64,000 nt of DNA from Acanthornis magna (Eukaryota; Chordata; Aves; Passeriformes; Acanthizidae). Position numbers and translations under genes: made by a program. Positions 41,450 through 53,639 of this stretch are shown in pieces (the first letter of the stretch is position 1; every line of letters begins with the position of its first letter). The DNA lies in assembly GCA_036785705.1 (NCBI GenBank), contig JAWUZG010000070.1, positions 2,987,001-3,051,000 of the forward strand, read 5' to 3'. The notes beneath the pieces were generated by a model. It saw nothing but the letters and a program-made list of their open reading frames with translations. It was not told where the DNA came from and made no database searches.

Positions 41450-41489
41450 CCGCGCGGTGCCGGCAATGGGCGCGAGGGGGAGCCCTAGA

Positions 41490-42180
41490 GCCGCCTCAGA
41501 GCCGCCGGGAGCTGGCAGACTTCCCGGACCCCTCAGGGCGCCCCGGGCTCCTCAGAGCCCTCAGACTCCCGGGACCCCTCAGACCCGCCGCATCCCCCTA
41601 CGGCCCCTCAGAGCCCTCAGACCCGCCGGGATCTCTCAGACTTTCCGGACTTCTCAGGGTGCCTTGGACTCCTCAGACCTCCAGGACTCCTCAGAGCCCT
41701 CAGACCCGCTGGAATCCCCTGGGGCGCCTCAGGCTCCCGGGACCCCTGAGTCCTCAAGCCCCCGGCACCCTCTCAGGACGTCTCAGACCTCCGGGATCCT
41801 CCCGAGGCACCTTGGACCCCTCAGACCGCCGAGGTACCTCAGCGCCCTCAGACGTCCGGGTCTCCCCGAGGTGCCTTGGACTCCTCAGACCCTTGGGGTA
41901 CCTCACACCCCTCAGATTTCCAGGACCCCTCAGAGCCCTCAGACCTGCCAGAAGCCCCCCAGGGTATCTCAGCCTCCCGGGTCCCCTCAGAGCTCTCAGA
42001 CCCTCATGACCCTCTGGGACACCTCAGGCTTCTGGGACCCCCTGAGGTATGCTTGGGCTCCTCAGACCCCTGGTGTGCCTCAGACTCCTCAGACTTTTCT
42101 GGGACCCTCCAGGACTCTTCAGACCCTCTGAACCCATGGGGACCCCCCGGGGTCCCTCAGCCCCCCTGTAGATCCTTCAG
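41490..42180. repeat. Degenerate CTCAGA minisatellite
   Basis: About 690 bases in which CTCAGA or close variants recur at least two dozen times, with C/G-rich linkers such as ccctcagagccctcagaccc. Units of roughly 18-35 bases form higher-order copies (the doublet cctcagagccctcaga recurs). It lacks stop codons in several frames, so long Pro/Ser/Thr-rich open frames appear that are not genes. It directly abuts the PAQR3 promoter. Confidence 0.85.
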
Positions 42181-43080
42181 CCACCTGAAACAACAGAGGT
42201 GTGCCTTTGGGGCAGTCAGCCGTTCCTCTCAGTTACTCCCAGGGCTGCAAACCTCAGTGAGAGAGGCCAGGATCACACTTGTCAGGTCAAACAAAACTGA
42301 GGCCTGCCATTCCCAGTGGAAATTGCAATTGCACTGTGCAAGAGCAATCTCTGGTTAGCTGAGATCATGATTACCAGCATTTTGGGGGTTTCCCTGTGTA
42401 CTCTACGAGGTACCAAAACAGTCTTAGTAGTGAGGAAGACTCCCAAAGGTTTGCGTTGCCTCAGTAAGAAAAGTCGTAGGTTGTTTACCAGCTGCTTTTA
42501 ATGTGTTTTTCTGCTAATTAAAAAAAAAAAAAAGGAGTTGGGGAAAAGCAGTAATTCCTTATGTATAATAAGACCTTTGGTTTCAAAGTCACAGACAAAT
42601 GTGCCACAGGGTAATCCTGGTTCCCTTGGCCCTCTCTGCCAGTCCTCTGCCAGGCAGGCCTCTGCAAAGGTCTTGGTCTCATTAAACCAAACGGTGTGAG
42701 GTGTGTGGGGGGTTTTCCCATGGCAGAGATGTGTAATGTGAAGTAAAAGATGGTGATGATGGGAGTTTAAAATCCACACTGACAGTCAAGGCCAGGTATT
42801 CAACAGAACCAGCTGTGCTATGTTACCCCCAGATTTGTGTAATGCCGTTCAGTTCCCCCACATTAAGTTGGATTTGGTCAGCAGCAGCTCTTGAATATTT
42901 GTATCAATCAATCATCCACTGAGATTTCTTCATGTCAGTGTCCTGAGAGCGCTGTTGCTCCTGCCCTGCAGACCTGCTGACAGCTCCTCCTCCCTCCTGC
43001 TCAGCTGCTCTGCACGCTGGCTACCTTTTTCCCCTCGGAGCCCCAGGACCTTGGTGTTTCCCAGAGGAATCCTGTTCACA
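42181..43080. other. Intergenic, no gene seen
   Basis: Unique sequence with a poly-A run near 42522-42534. I recognise no gene, RNA or element. Confidence 0.7.
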
Positions 43081-43082
43081 GG

Positions 43083-43135
<53 letters not shown>
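43083..43135. repeat. (AAT)n microsatellite
   Basis: An uninterrupted trinucleotide run of 53 bases, nearly 18 units. It produces an artefactual poly-Tyr frame on the minus strand. Confidence 0.98.
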
Positions 43136-43579
43136 TGAGCAGGCTTAGTTTTAAGATACCTGCCTGTGTTTCAGCTTCCTGGGATGTATTTAGAGCCTGA
43201 CCCGGAAGGTTCATTCCTCTTTTACTTAGTTTCTGTTTTCTGTTCCATATTGCTTCTCTGGTTCAGGATTTTCCCTTCACCCAAGCTTGCTACTAATGAA
43301 GTTAATAAGACTAATTTAGGAAAGAAACACAGAGAAAACGCATTCTGCAGGGAGATCCGCAGCCATTGCTGTTGTGGCAGGAGGAGAGAGCCCCGGATGT
43401 CAGTGAGCTGGGGGAAAACTGTGTGCACTCCTGCCAGCTCCCACTGACAGACTCAGGGATTTCTTGTTTGCTCCAGTGTCAAACCACTTTCATCAAGCCA
43501 AATGGTGATCAGAAAGTTGCTACCAAGTTAAAAACCTTAATTAATCTTAATTGTCCATTGACTCATTAGCTTACTGAGA
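43136..43579. other. Intergenic, no gene seen
   Basis: Unique sequence between the AAT microsatellite and the AT-rich block at 43580. I recognise nothing in it. Confidence 0.65.
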
Positions 43580-44040
43580 ACATTATACCTGGAAAAAACA
43601 CTTTGGTTCTAAGCCCAGTGCAATTTAAATGAACTCCCAAGTGCTTTAAGGGGTTCAGTCAGAAGAAATCAGCACTGACAGCACTTTTTTTTTCTAAAGA
43701 AGCTTTAATTGGCTGTTAAGTTAGAGCTTTGAAGCTTTGATAGAAGGAGTGTTATAGGTTAAATTAATAGGGAAAATTGAGAAACAATTAGAGCAGCTTT
43801 AAATTAATTACTTACACTATTTATTTTGAGCTTATTGAACAATTGTGTTGTGTGTGTAAGGGATTGAAATTAGCCATCTGTGCGAGGTAGCTTTGACCTA
43901 AATTGACCTTCCTGGGTAAGTAAGTAGCTTGCCCTAATTCCTACACTGGATCCCGAATTTTACTGGCAGATAAGATTAATTGGGAGGAAAGATGAATGCG
44001 CTTGAGAGGTTCCACACTTATCTGTTGGGACTGGAGTCAG
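43580..44040. promoter_or_regulatory. Candidate conserved non-coding element (AT-rich)
   Basis: Low-CpG sequence packed with homeodomain and GATA-like words: tttaattggctg near 43704, ttaaattaattactta near 43799, agataagattaattgg near 43971, and cttatctg near 44018. There is no repeat structure and no open frame. Calling it an enhancer is inference from style only. Confidence 0.4.
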
Positions 44041-44149
44041 CTGTGCAGATAGGGGTAGGGAAGGCTTTCAGAGAGGTGGCTGAGGAGCTCACACGGGAGC
44101 CGAACTGTCTCTGTTGGCCCTCCCTGCCTGCTGAGGAGCACATTCAGAG

Positions 44150-45070
44150 CGGGTAGGTCAGGGGGCAGCTGCAGGTTGTGCCCAAGGTGGAAGAATGGCC
44201 GGCGCTCCCGGCAAGAAGCCGTGACCTGACCCTGGGCTCGGGGCTCTTGCGGTTCCGGGCGGCTGACCGGGCACTCCGAGCCATGGCAAGAGCCGACGGC
44301 TCAGCAGGAAGCTCCCAGGTTCTGGGGGCACAGCCTGGGAGGTGACAAACGCCCGGGTAATCCTTTCCTTTGTCCCGGGACCTTCCCAAGGCACTACCTC
44401 AAGCTGTTACTGTGTCTGCGCCACGTTTAAATTACTTACGGAACGAGAGGCGTGAGATTCTGCCACGGGAAGGCTGGAGCCGAGCTGTTTAGGAAACCTG
44501 GTCGGACTGTGTGGGATCCAACAGGATCTGTTTGTGCCCTGCTCCATTTATGCTCTGCTTTTCCCAGGGAGCAACCGGGGGATGAAGAATGATCCCAACC
44601 AAGTATTTCAAATATTGATGGCAGAATGTGAGCAAACCCCAAAGGGGTTTAATTTGAAAACGGAAAGGATGGAAATATTCTCGGTGCTGATTTCTGAGGC
44701 ATCGAAACTGTTTTTCCCGCCCCTGCTTCCCCTATTTGTAGCCGGAGCGTCCCGGCTGTGCTGCGGGGCGGGAGGAGGTGGGGGACAGGAGGACCCGAGG
44801 CAGGCGGGGGTCGGGCCGTGCTCCCCGCTCACGCCCAGCTCTGCCGCCAGATGTCAGTCTGTCTCCACGCTACAGCCCCGCCTCTCGCCAGCTGCCTCCT
44901 CATCCTCATTCCATACACCTCGGGGTTCGCACCGGCGGGGCCGGGCCTTGCAGGCCGCCCGCGGTGCGCATCGGGGCGGTGCTGGTGTTCACGAAGTTGC
45001 TGTGGCTCCAAGTTTGATCCTCTCTTGAAGTGCCCGGCAAAATGCCTCCTCCCGGGTTTTGTTCGGGGGC
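44150..45070. promoter_or_regulatory. Orphan CpG-dense segment
   Basis: CpG-rich sequence with two dense parts (about 44190-44480 and 44720-45000) about 3 kb upstream of PAQR3. It includes a G-run stretch near 44765-44790. No conserved exon is recognised; the open frames are GC-rich and low in plausibility. It could be a promoter of an unannotated non-coding transcript or a distal regulatory island. Confidence 0.5.
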
Positions 45071-48000
45071 TTTGCACGTCTGTTACAAGTGAGGAAATGG
45101 GAGGTGCTCTGGGACTCCTCACTGTTGGAATCTGCTGCTCTGGGAGAATTCAGCTTGCTCTGAGTTTTCCAGAAAAGACAGATTAGTGCCCAGGAATTAA
45201 ATCTTTTATCAGGCTGCCTTAGGAAGATGCATCTGGGAATGTCGGTGGAAGGCATTGCATGTCTTCCTTTGCATTGTGCCTACAATAGTGTTGGTGGATA
45301 GCTCAGGGTTTCTTTGCCTGTGATAAACACAATTGTGTTTTCCCTGGGGACAGGAAGCAGGAGGGATAGTTTGGAATGCTGTGTTCAGCAATTTGGCAAA
45401 ACTTGTGGATGAAGTACAGGCACTGTTTTATGGCCACAGAGACCATGTTGCTGTTTGTGTGCATGGAGTATCCGTGTGCACCAGGCCATGTATGACATCA
45501 GGAGGGGAGATATTAAAGCCCCTTGCCATGTACAGCACACGGATCCTATCTCCAGTTCTTGGAAGGAGCCACGGCAGCTCTGCAATGGATTTCTGGATAT
45601 TGGCACACAGTGGAGTCACATATAAGAAACTAAGATTTGTAGCTTTGTGGAAGTCAAAGAGGCTTTGAAAGAGAAAGAGAGTGTGAGTGTGTGCAAGAAT
45701 AGAAATCCCGGAACATCCCTGATCCGCCAATTCCCTTCATGAGAGAACACTAGGAATGCAAGTACCTTGTGTTTGATAATGACTTTAATACCAAGAAAGC
45801 TTGATTTCAAGGCCCTCTTCCCTGAAGATCTCCTCACACTGTCCCCACTGGGAATTTTGTGGCCAAGTTCTCTGTGGTTTCCTCCAGCTCTTCGGTTTAG
45901 CCCTGAGCAGCTTCCCAGAGTGCCTGAGACAGACCTGCTGACATCTGCGCAGGGGCTCGGCTCTCTTTCCTCTCCCCATGGAGAGATGCCATGTGATGTG
46001 TGCACTGAAGTGACTGGGTTTGGTAGGGCTCTTCCTTCCTTTTTTAATTTTTTTTTTTTTTCAGGGGGCGTTTTTGTTTTTTTGATTCAATCCCTTTGGC
46101 TTTCAGCTCCGGCTTCTGAATCTCAGCATCTGTCAGTGGTGCGATAAATTCTCTTTGGTGATAAGAGAACAGCTGCCAATAGCAAGAGCAGGGATGGCAT
46201 TTGGGTTTTTTCCTGCTGTGTGAGCCCTTGCAGTCAGCAGAACTGCCCTGTGCACACAATGGAGAAGGCACCTCTCCTGCCCAGCCCCCTGTTCTGCTGC
46301 CAATTTAGCAACATCTTTTCCCTCCACGTTAAGCAGATGCACACGAACAATTGTGCAGCATAGTAGAGTGCTGAATTGAAAGAAGTGGAAGTAATTGACA
46401 AACGGCTTTTTTCCAGATACGTTCTGAAGGTGGAAGTGGTATGGAAACAATAAAGGAATTTTTTTGAGAACTTAGGGGATTTTCAGGGAAAGAGAGAAGC
46501 TACTTTGGAAAGGATCTTAATCATGTGGGATGGTGTTTCCTAGCACAATAGTCTGCTTCCAGTGAAATTGGTAGAGAAAAAAAATTGGTAGAGAACAAAA
46601 ACTCCTTTCTGTGGAGTCCTGAATTTTAGGAGCATTGGATTTGGGTTTTTTGTTTCTCATATTTAAAGGTCTCTCTAACTCCAGCCTGCCTATAAAATTT
46701 TATCACAGCTGGAATTCATGCCACAACAGAAGGCATTTTGAGACCAATTATTTTAACTAAAGAGGTTTTGCTTCTCTAGTTGTGGTAAGTTTATTTGATG
46801 CATTTGTAAAGAGGGTGAAACTCCAGGAATTGTGGACAGCTTTGGTCCATAAAGTAATTTTGGAGAAGTATATGGGTTTGGGACTTTGCTAAACAAAGAA
46901 CCAGACCATTCCTGTGGAAGTCTGAGGCTCCCCTCACCTGGTTGGAGTCTGACAGCAAATTTACCAAAGGGAATTGTGTTTCTAAGACATTTAAAAATCA
47001 AACCTGCTTTTCTCTAAAGTCATCCTGTGGTTGTGGATTTTGCTGTAAAGCCTCACTGGTGCTGATGGATATCTCCAGGTATTTGAATGTTGTTGTAAGT
47101 AGAAGTTCAGACACGTTCTCATTTGGTTCTGATGAGGATTTCTATGCCGAAATAAATGGGATCTTTTCCAAAATTCCTTCCAAACTTTTGGTGTTTGTCA
47201 CTAAAATTTGTCAAAGCCATTTTCGAATTTTAGTGTGCTCTTTAATCTGATCTATGAAGCACTGGTTTACTCCCAAGCAAAGCCTGGGTATTGGCATTTG
47301 GGATCATCCCACTGCACTTTTTTTGGGCTTGTTTTTACCTCATCTGCCAAGATGAGCACATGCAAATAATCTTTTTTTCCCGTCTGCGTTGCTAAATGTC
47401 ACAATCTCTGCTAAGTAGCAGTGGTGTAGTTTGAGAATTGGTGATATCAAAATGAATCCTGCCTCCAAAAATGCTCCAGGAAGATCTGGGAAATGGGGAG
47501 GAAGTTATTGTCTTGTTCGGCTCACTGCACTGTGGATATTGTTGCCTGCCTGCCGGAATAGGGTTTTCCCCTTGCTACTTAGTTTGTCTTCAGATAGGTT
47601 TTCTTCAGTTGTTTTGATTACTATAATTGGAATTCCATGATCTTCTGAAGATACACAGATCATCTTCCATGTCTTATCCTCATTCTCTGTCTAGCTTCAT
47701 TAAGTCACGGAGACTTTTAAGTGCCAAGATGTGTGGACGAGGCTGTGTATTAGGAAATGCTGGGAAGTCAGTGAAGAACCAAATATAACAAGTCCTGCAA
47801 TTGTTTTTCATCTCTTGTTTTGTAATGTCTTGTGTTTGACTGCTTTTCATGCTAGTAGATGCCCCAGTCGCATCTCCATGTGGGTCTGGGAGACCTGGAA
47901 TGCTCCTTTTCAGCCATTACTCGAACTAAATATTCTCTGCAGAGGGAAGGGAATCAGTAACCTGCTTTCCTATGTAATTTTTTCCTTTCTTCATCAAATT

Positions 48001-51000
48001 ATTTGGCCATTTCATCTATTAATTCCACATATTTAAGCTAATGTGTTGATTTTTTAAAGTTGTCAAACATTAAGCAAGAAGATTGTTTCCCAGTCTTAGA
48101 AGCATCTGTTGGAATTTTCCTCTGTTCTCCAGTTGCATCCTCCTTGCCATTTCTTTTCACAAACTATGCTGTGTACTCTATCTCATCAGTCATACAAAAC
48201 TCACCAGCATGTCCCACAAGTGGCTGCGGAGCACTTGGATTTGACCAGTCTTGAGAATTCTGTTCTGCTTCTGCTCTTCCTTTGTGACCTTGGAATGACA
48301 GTAACCCAGTGTTCTGGGAAAAACAAGGCACTGATTGAACTCCCTGTCTCTGCTGTGCACATTGAGCCGTGAGAAGTTAGAATTCTGCTACTCTTGCCCA
48401 AAGCCCATCTTGATTCTGTTTCCTGTTTTCCTACAGTCTGCTAAGCTGATGGATGCCTTCTGACTGTGTTCTGCTGTCAGAGTGACTGCTGGAATGAAAG
48501 CTTTGTGCTCTGCAAAAGACACAGTGCTGGAGCTGCAGTTGTGCCAGCCTGTGCTGTGTCACTGGGAAGTGATCTTACCAACATGTGAAGTGTGCTCTTC
48601 CCCCGCTGATATCTGATTCCCGCTGACATGCTGAATGGCAGGAGTGACTCCTGAAAGCCTGCAGATGATCCATGCTGCTGGGGAGGGGTTTGGAGTGGGA
48701 ATATGAGAGCAACGTGGGGAAGTGGAGCTGTTCACAGCTCCCTTGCCTGTCCTAGGGCCATGTGTCATGGAAAGCCATCAGGCTTGGCTACTCTGGGTAT
48801 TCCTGGCAAGCTGAGACCTTTTTCGGCAGCCTTGCAAGGAGTTGAACGGCCACAGATGCTTCCTCCTGACTGGAGCTGGGAGTTTGAAGGGCAGCTGAAT
48901 TTGCTAATGTTGGTGCTTTGATGCAGAGTGTGAGAAATGGTGATGAGGCATGAGGCAGAACAGCTTGCTCGATTGCTGCTGGAGTGACTCCGCAGTGCTG
49001 ACAGTAGTTAAAAACATGGCTTTGGTGCATAGGCTTAGTTAATATATAGAACTTGGAAGGCAGCTCGGAACAGCTATGGGCAATGGCCACGGGCTCTCTC
49101 TGTCTGTCTCTTTTTAATAGAGTCGTTTCCCTGCCCAGAACTGCACTTTAATTTTCAGTCTCTTTAGGGTCATTAGAGAAGACTGACATTTTGGGAACAT
49201 TTGTACAGTACAAGTATGAATAACAGTATCCATGCTTTGTCCTGCAAGGGGATGTGCAATGAGGTCAGGGTTATTTTCCTGGTTGTTAGCAGTGGTGGCA
49301 TTTTTGTTTCAAGTATAAAACATGGTGTTCTTTTTGCTGGAGAGTTAGTCCAAAGCAAAGGCTCAGCTGGGATCGACTAGAACCGGGACATACTGGACAG
49401 ACTGTGCTTTTTTGGGACAAGAGGAGATGATTGGGTTAACTTCCCAGAGGAATCTCCCCTGCAGTTGGAGAGTAACTTTAACAGCTGTAGCTCTCTGCTT
49501 GGCCCTCTCTTCTGCACATCGAGTAGGAAAAGCAGGTAACTCTGCCAACTGTGAGAAGTCTGGCTGGGCCTGACGGGACAAAGACCACACCAAACACGGT
49601 TGACACCTCACATCCGAGCACGTACCATCCCGCTTCTGTTCCAGCAGCCTGGTCTGCCCTCATCCTCACCTCCTTGGCTATCCAGAAGCCATGTCAGTGC
49701 TTCGGGAAGAGACATCTCTTAGTCCTGCCTGGCCTCATGGTCATGCTGCTGCAGGAAACGAAATCCCAATGGAAGCATGTTTTGCAGGCAGCTGGGAAGG
49801 GCTGTGATGTTGCTCAGGTCACGGAGAGACCTGCTTCTGCCAGCCAGAGTGAGAGGGAGCTAAAGGATGGGCAGCAACAACCTGGGAGAACAGATGACCT
49901 TGACTGGACATCCATCTCTCCGTATCCAAGTCCTTTCAACTTTGTCAGAGCTTTTCAGATAATTTTGTCAATTAATGATTGATATGCCAGCTGTTTCTAA
50001 GGTGGGATTAGATGGTGAACTCGGTCACTTGTGTTGGTGATCAGTCCCTCCGTGGGTGATCCTGCTGACTTCAGTGGGAGTACTCACTGGGCAGGGAGAA
50101 TCACCCAGGACAAGGAGGATCTTTCCAGTGCAGTGCCACCAGCTTTCCTTACGCAATGCAGGTGACAGAATGGTCAAAGAGACAGCAGTCTTGGGGTTTT
50201 TGTTTAGCCTTAAAGTATTCATCCTTGTGTTCTCCAGGTTAAGACATGCATCAGCTCATGGAAGTGGATGCCAAATGCCCCTGGAGTTGCTGAAAGAATA
50301 TTTATCAACATTTCTCTCTTCACCACATTTCATATACAAAAAACCCAAAAACAAAACCACAATAAAAACCACAACAAAAAACCTGCAGCTTCATTATTAT
50401 TTCAGTGTAACTTGTGCCATGAGGAGATCAAGCAAGCATGTCAGTGTGTGACTGTCAGCGTGAAGAGACCAACTGTGGCTCTGTGTGTGAGCGAGATCTG
50501 GGCATGCGACGTCAGGGGCACTGGTGAGTTTCTTTCAGGCTGCTGGAATGCTTTTTGGGGAATTTTTGTTTGAGGGGTTTGTTTGTTTGTTTGAGGTTTT
50601 TTTGATGGACTAGTAAGTTATTAGGATGTGGACTTGTCAAACAGGCTTGCCAGGTTTTCAGCAGTCATCCCAAGTGGACTGCCTAAAAAAGGGCTGGCAC
50701 TGCATCACATGGAATGACCGATGATATGTCATATATTTTTAATGGGAAAAATGTTTTAATAAACGTTCTCCCTCCTAAAATGCTGGATTTTAAAATAGGT
50801 TTTAGCCTTGAGCCATGTAGCTACCCAGCTGTGAATTTTATAAGGCAACAATCTCCACACCATTAGATGTTATGACTGATATGCCAGTGATGGCAATAGT
50901 AAGTATTTCCACACATTAAAAAAGTTTCCAGAGGAAGTATGGCTCTACTTGGAAGATTTTCTCAGCTCAAAATTAAAGCAATTAAATAAAATTATTAAGT

Positions 51001-51589
51001 CAGTCATATAGTGTCTTCTAGTGAGCTGCTAGTTCTGTGTATTGAAGCCATCCTGATTGCTGTGCCTGACAGCTTTAATCACATAGCTTTTGAACATCAA
51101 CATTATTTTTCTTTTAATGTGATTTCCACATTCTTAGCTACTCAAAATTCAGCTGAAAGGTTGTGCAGTGGGGCAGATGAGACCCCAGCATGATCTACCA
51201 CAGTTGTTTTGGTTTGTAGGAAAAGCTTGCTTGGGTTGTTTGGGTTTTTTCTGGGTTGCAGCAGTTAGCTTGTTTTATTTAGAAGTGTTTGACCAAGTCT
51301 CAAGTCAAAAAGTGATCCAGTGATCCCTCTTTGGGCAACCCAAGTGCTCCTATAAAGTGATGTCTGTGCAGTGATCAGTAAATCACATTGGAGCCTGTTG
51401 GAGACCTGTTCTCCTCAGCCTAAACCTACCAGCAAGTCAAACACTTTCCCTCTTGAAAATGTCACACCTGTTATCCACCACAGAGAGTGAAATCTGAGTG
51501 TTTTTGTGTGTCTGAAAGAGTGAGCTGAAAGACATGAGGTTCTGTTTTCCATTGTTCTTTCTTGCATTCTTTGTGAGCTTTACTTACAC
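45071..51589. other. Intergenic, no gene seen
   Basis: About 6.5 kb of mostly unique sequence. There are simple A-rich (aaaac) runs near 50336-50385, a short (GTTT)n run near 50577-50593, and poly-T near 46046-46062. I recognise no protein, RNA gene or transposon. Parts near 47000-48050 and 50740-51150 are AT-rich and might be conserved non-coding. Confidence 0.65.
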
Positions 51590-51790
51590 GTGGGACAAGA
51601 GAGCTTATAAAAGTTGAAAATAAATTGTCATTTATGGGCTCTTTGCCGTTTGGGGTGGGATAAAGCAGATGTGGTTTTTGTGATTATTTTTAATTTAAGT
51701 TCGGCACTGGGACATTTATTTACTTCACAGACAATCCCCTTTTTTCAAACCAAAGGTATTCTGTTAAAATTCCAGTAGTCATTCAGAAAT
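51590..51790. promoter_or_regulatory. Candidate conserved non-coding element
   Basis: AT-rich, CpG-poor block with phrases such as aaataaattgtcatttatgg and gattatttttaatttaag and no repeat character. Style-based inference only. Confidence 0.3.
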
Positions 51791-53639
51791 TCTGCACAAG
51801 ATCATTCTTTTAATAGTTTACAATTAGTCTCAAGCTGTAGAAGGTGACAGCAGGCTTTCTGTCATGTTCCTGTAGGACAGAAATAGAAGCACAAACATGG
51901 TTTGAAAAATCTGATGAGAACTGATACCAGGGTGGTGTTAATCCTTTGCAGCCTGCACAGTTCCATCAGCACTGGGGCTGCCAGCTCTCTGTTGAGCTGA
52001 TAGAGCTGTAGTGAACAGTCCAATGGCTCAGCTGTGTCCTGTCAGGTTTTTTTCTTCTGGTGTCACTAAAAGGTACTCACATTTCTAGCAATGCAGGAAG
52101 GAACTTCTCATTGCTGTTCATGTGGGGATTTGTTTTACCAGCAAATAGGGATTCCATATCATTAGACTTCTCAGATTTGGTAATGTCTCTGGTTTTGGTG
52201 GCTAAACTGGAAGACCCTTGAAGGGATGTTAGAAAATCACTTGTGCAGTTCCACATCTTTTTTGCATTTAGATGGATGGTGGCCTTCCTTCCACAGAGAA
52301 ATGAGTTGCTGTTACTCCACAGTTTTGGCATTATCTATTGGTGACGGCCAGGGAAAAGAGAACCCAGAGGTCCAGGGTGCCGGCTGCTGTAAGGGTACAC
52401 GACACCCAGCAGCTTCTGTCCCACCAGGCTTTTTCAGTCCAGAAGATCCGTCACAACAAAGGAATTAAAATACCTCAGACAAAGTCACTGAACCGGGTCC
52501 CCACTCAGGAGACTGTTGGGTTCCCCTGGTCGTCTTGTGGTGCTCTTAGCAAAGGAGTGCAAATGACTTTGCCTGATGCTGTGCTATAGGGTAAGGCTTT
52601 GGAAAGGCACATCCAGATGTGCCTTTTGGTGTCCATTTTGGGTAATTCCTGCTTCTCATACTTCAGAGCAAGTGACAGCACATCCCCAGCTCTGAAGTCC
52701 TGTGGTGCCTAAAGCTCTCCCAGGGATTTGTGCAGCCTTATCACCTGCACTCCTTAGCAGGCTTAGGGATCTGCAGGACGGGATTTGGCATCGAGCAGGA
52801 TAAAGCCTTCCTGCAGGTTATCTCTTGTGATGGGATCTTGTTTCTTGACACTAGCCACGTGTCACTCACTCCTATACCACTCCTCTCCCTGTTCTTCCTG
52901 TGATGTCTGTAAGAAGCAGTTAGTTAAATGGCAAATAAATCTGATCCCTCTTAGATGAAAAATCGAGTCAGGTAAGTTGCTGCTTGTTTTGCTTTGACTG
53001 CTGTGTCTATTAGGCAGTGATTTCTGGCACTTTCCCCTTGCTGCTGTCACCCCTCATAAACTCCATTCCCAGGGGCCTGACAAACTTGTGTGGCACTGGA
53101 GAGCAGCGTGGCCTCCCTGCTGCAGGAGGGTATTCCTGCCCCAGCTGCCCAGCCTTCCCCCTGGAGCTGGGGGCCGAGGGAGAGCTGCAGAGGTGGATGC
53201 TCTGCTCTGGCATTGCAGGGAGGGCCACAGCGGGTGGTGGGGGAGCAGGGGGCTGTGGTGGGGAGGGGAGGCTGGGGTTCTGCTTCTGCCCCTCCACCCA
53301 GCCTGGGGTGGAGGTGGAGGGGGAAGAGGCAGCACAGTGACCTCATTCCACGTTTCTCTGTGTGCCAGGTGTCCCTGTGGGCTGAGAGGAGCCCTTTGGT
53401 CACGAGGACGGGGGCAGAGGGACCCTGTGTGTGCGGTGTCATCAGCGACTGTCTTGTCCCCAGCACGATGAGAAGGGACAGGTAATTTGTTTCCTCCCCG
53501 GAGGACAAGGAGCTGTGGTAGCCCCTCCATTCCATGTGACAGCGCATGGATCCCCAGGCTTCAGGTGCCCCAGGGAAGCGCTGCTGCGGTAGCGGGAGGG
53601 CAGTGCCACACGCACAGCACAGCAGTGGCACGGCCTGCG
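51791..53639. other. Intergenic, no gene seen
   Basis: Unique sequence, with a G-rich part at 53040-53640 that yields several overlapping Gly/Pro/Arg-rich open frames on both strands. These frames show no conserved-protein character, and I call no gene. Confidence 0.65.

Larger units (their letters stand above)
40790..41500 (-). promoter_or_regulatory. PAQR3: PAQR3 CpG-island promoter
   Basis: Dense CpG over exon 1, the tiny intron 1 and about 200 bases upstream of the ATG, with no TATA box seen. It contains a perfect CRE palindrome (41416-41423), a second CRE/ATF-like site (41442-41449) and a G-run array (41348-41380). The transcription start cannot be fixed from sequence. Confidence 0.8.

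Noticed and set aside
41296..41466. In-frame N-terminal extension of PAQR3 with a Pro-Ile repeat
   Set aside because: The frame is open upstream but has no ATG, the PI repeat comes from the G-run array, and the family N-terminus MHQKLL starts at 41295.
41376..42131. 251-codon plus-strand open frame rich in Pro, Ser and Thr
   Set aside because: It runs through the CTCAGA minisatellite, starts with TTG, and overlapping frames are equally open; the repeat simply lacks stop codons.
42930..43214. Minus-strand frame with a poly-Tyr run
   Set aside because: The poly-Tyr is the AAT microsatellite read in one frame.
53047..53631. 194-codon minus-strand frame and overlapping frames on both strands
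   Set aside because: G-rich sequence is open in many frames at once, composition is biased, and no domain is seen.
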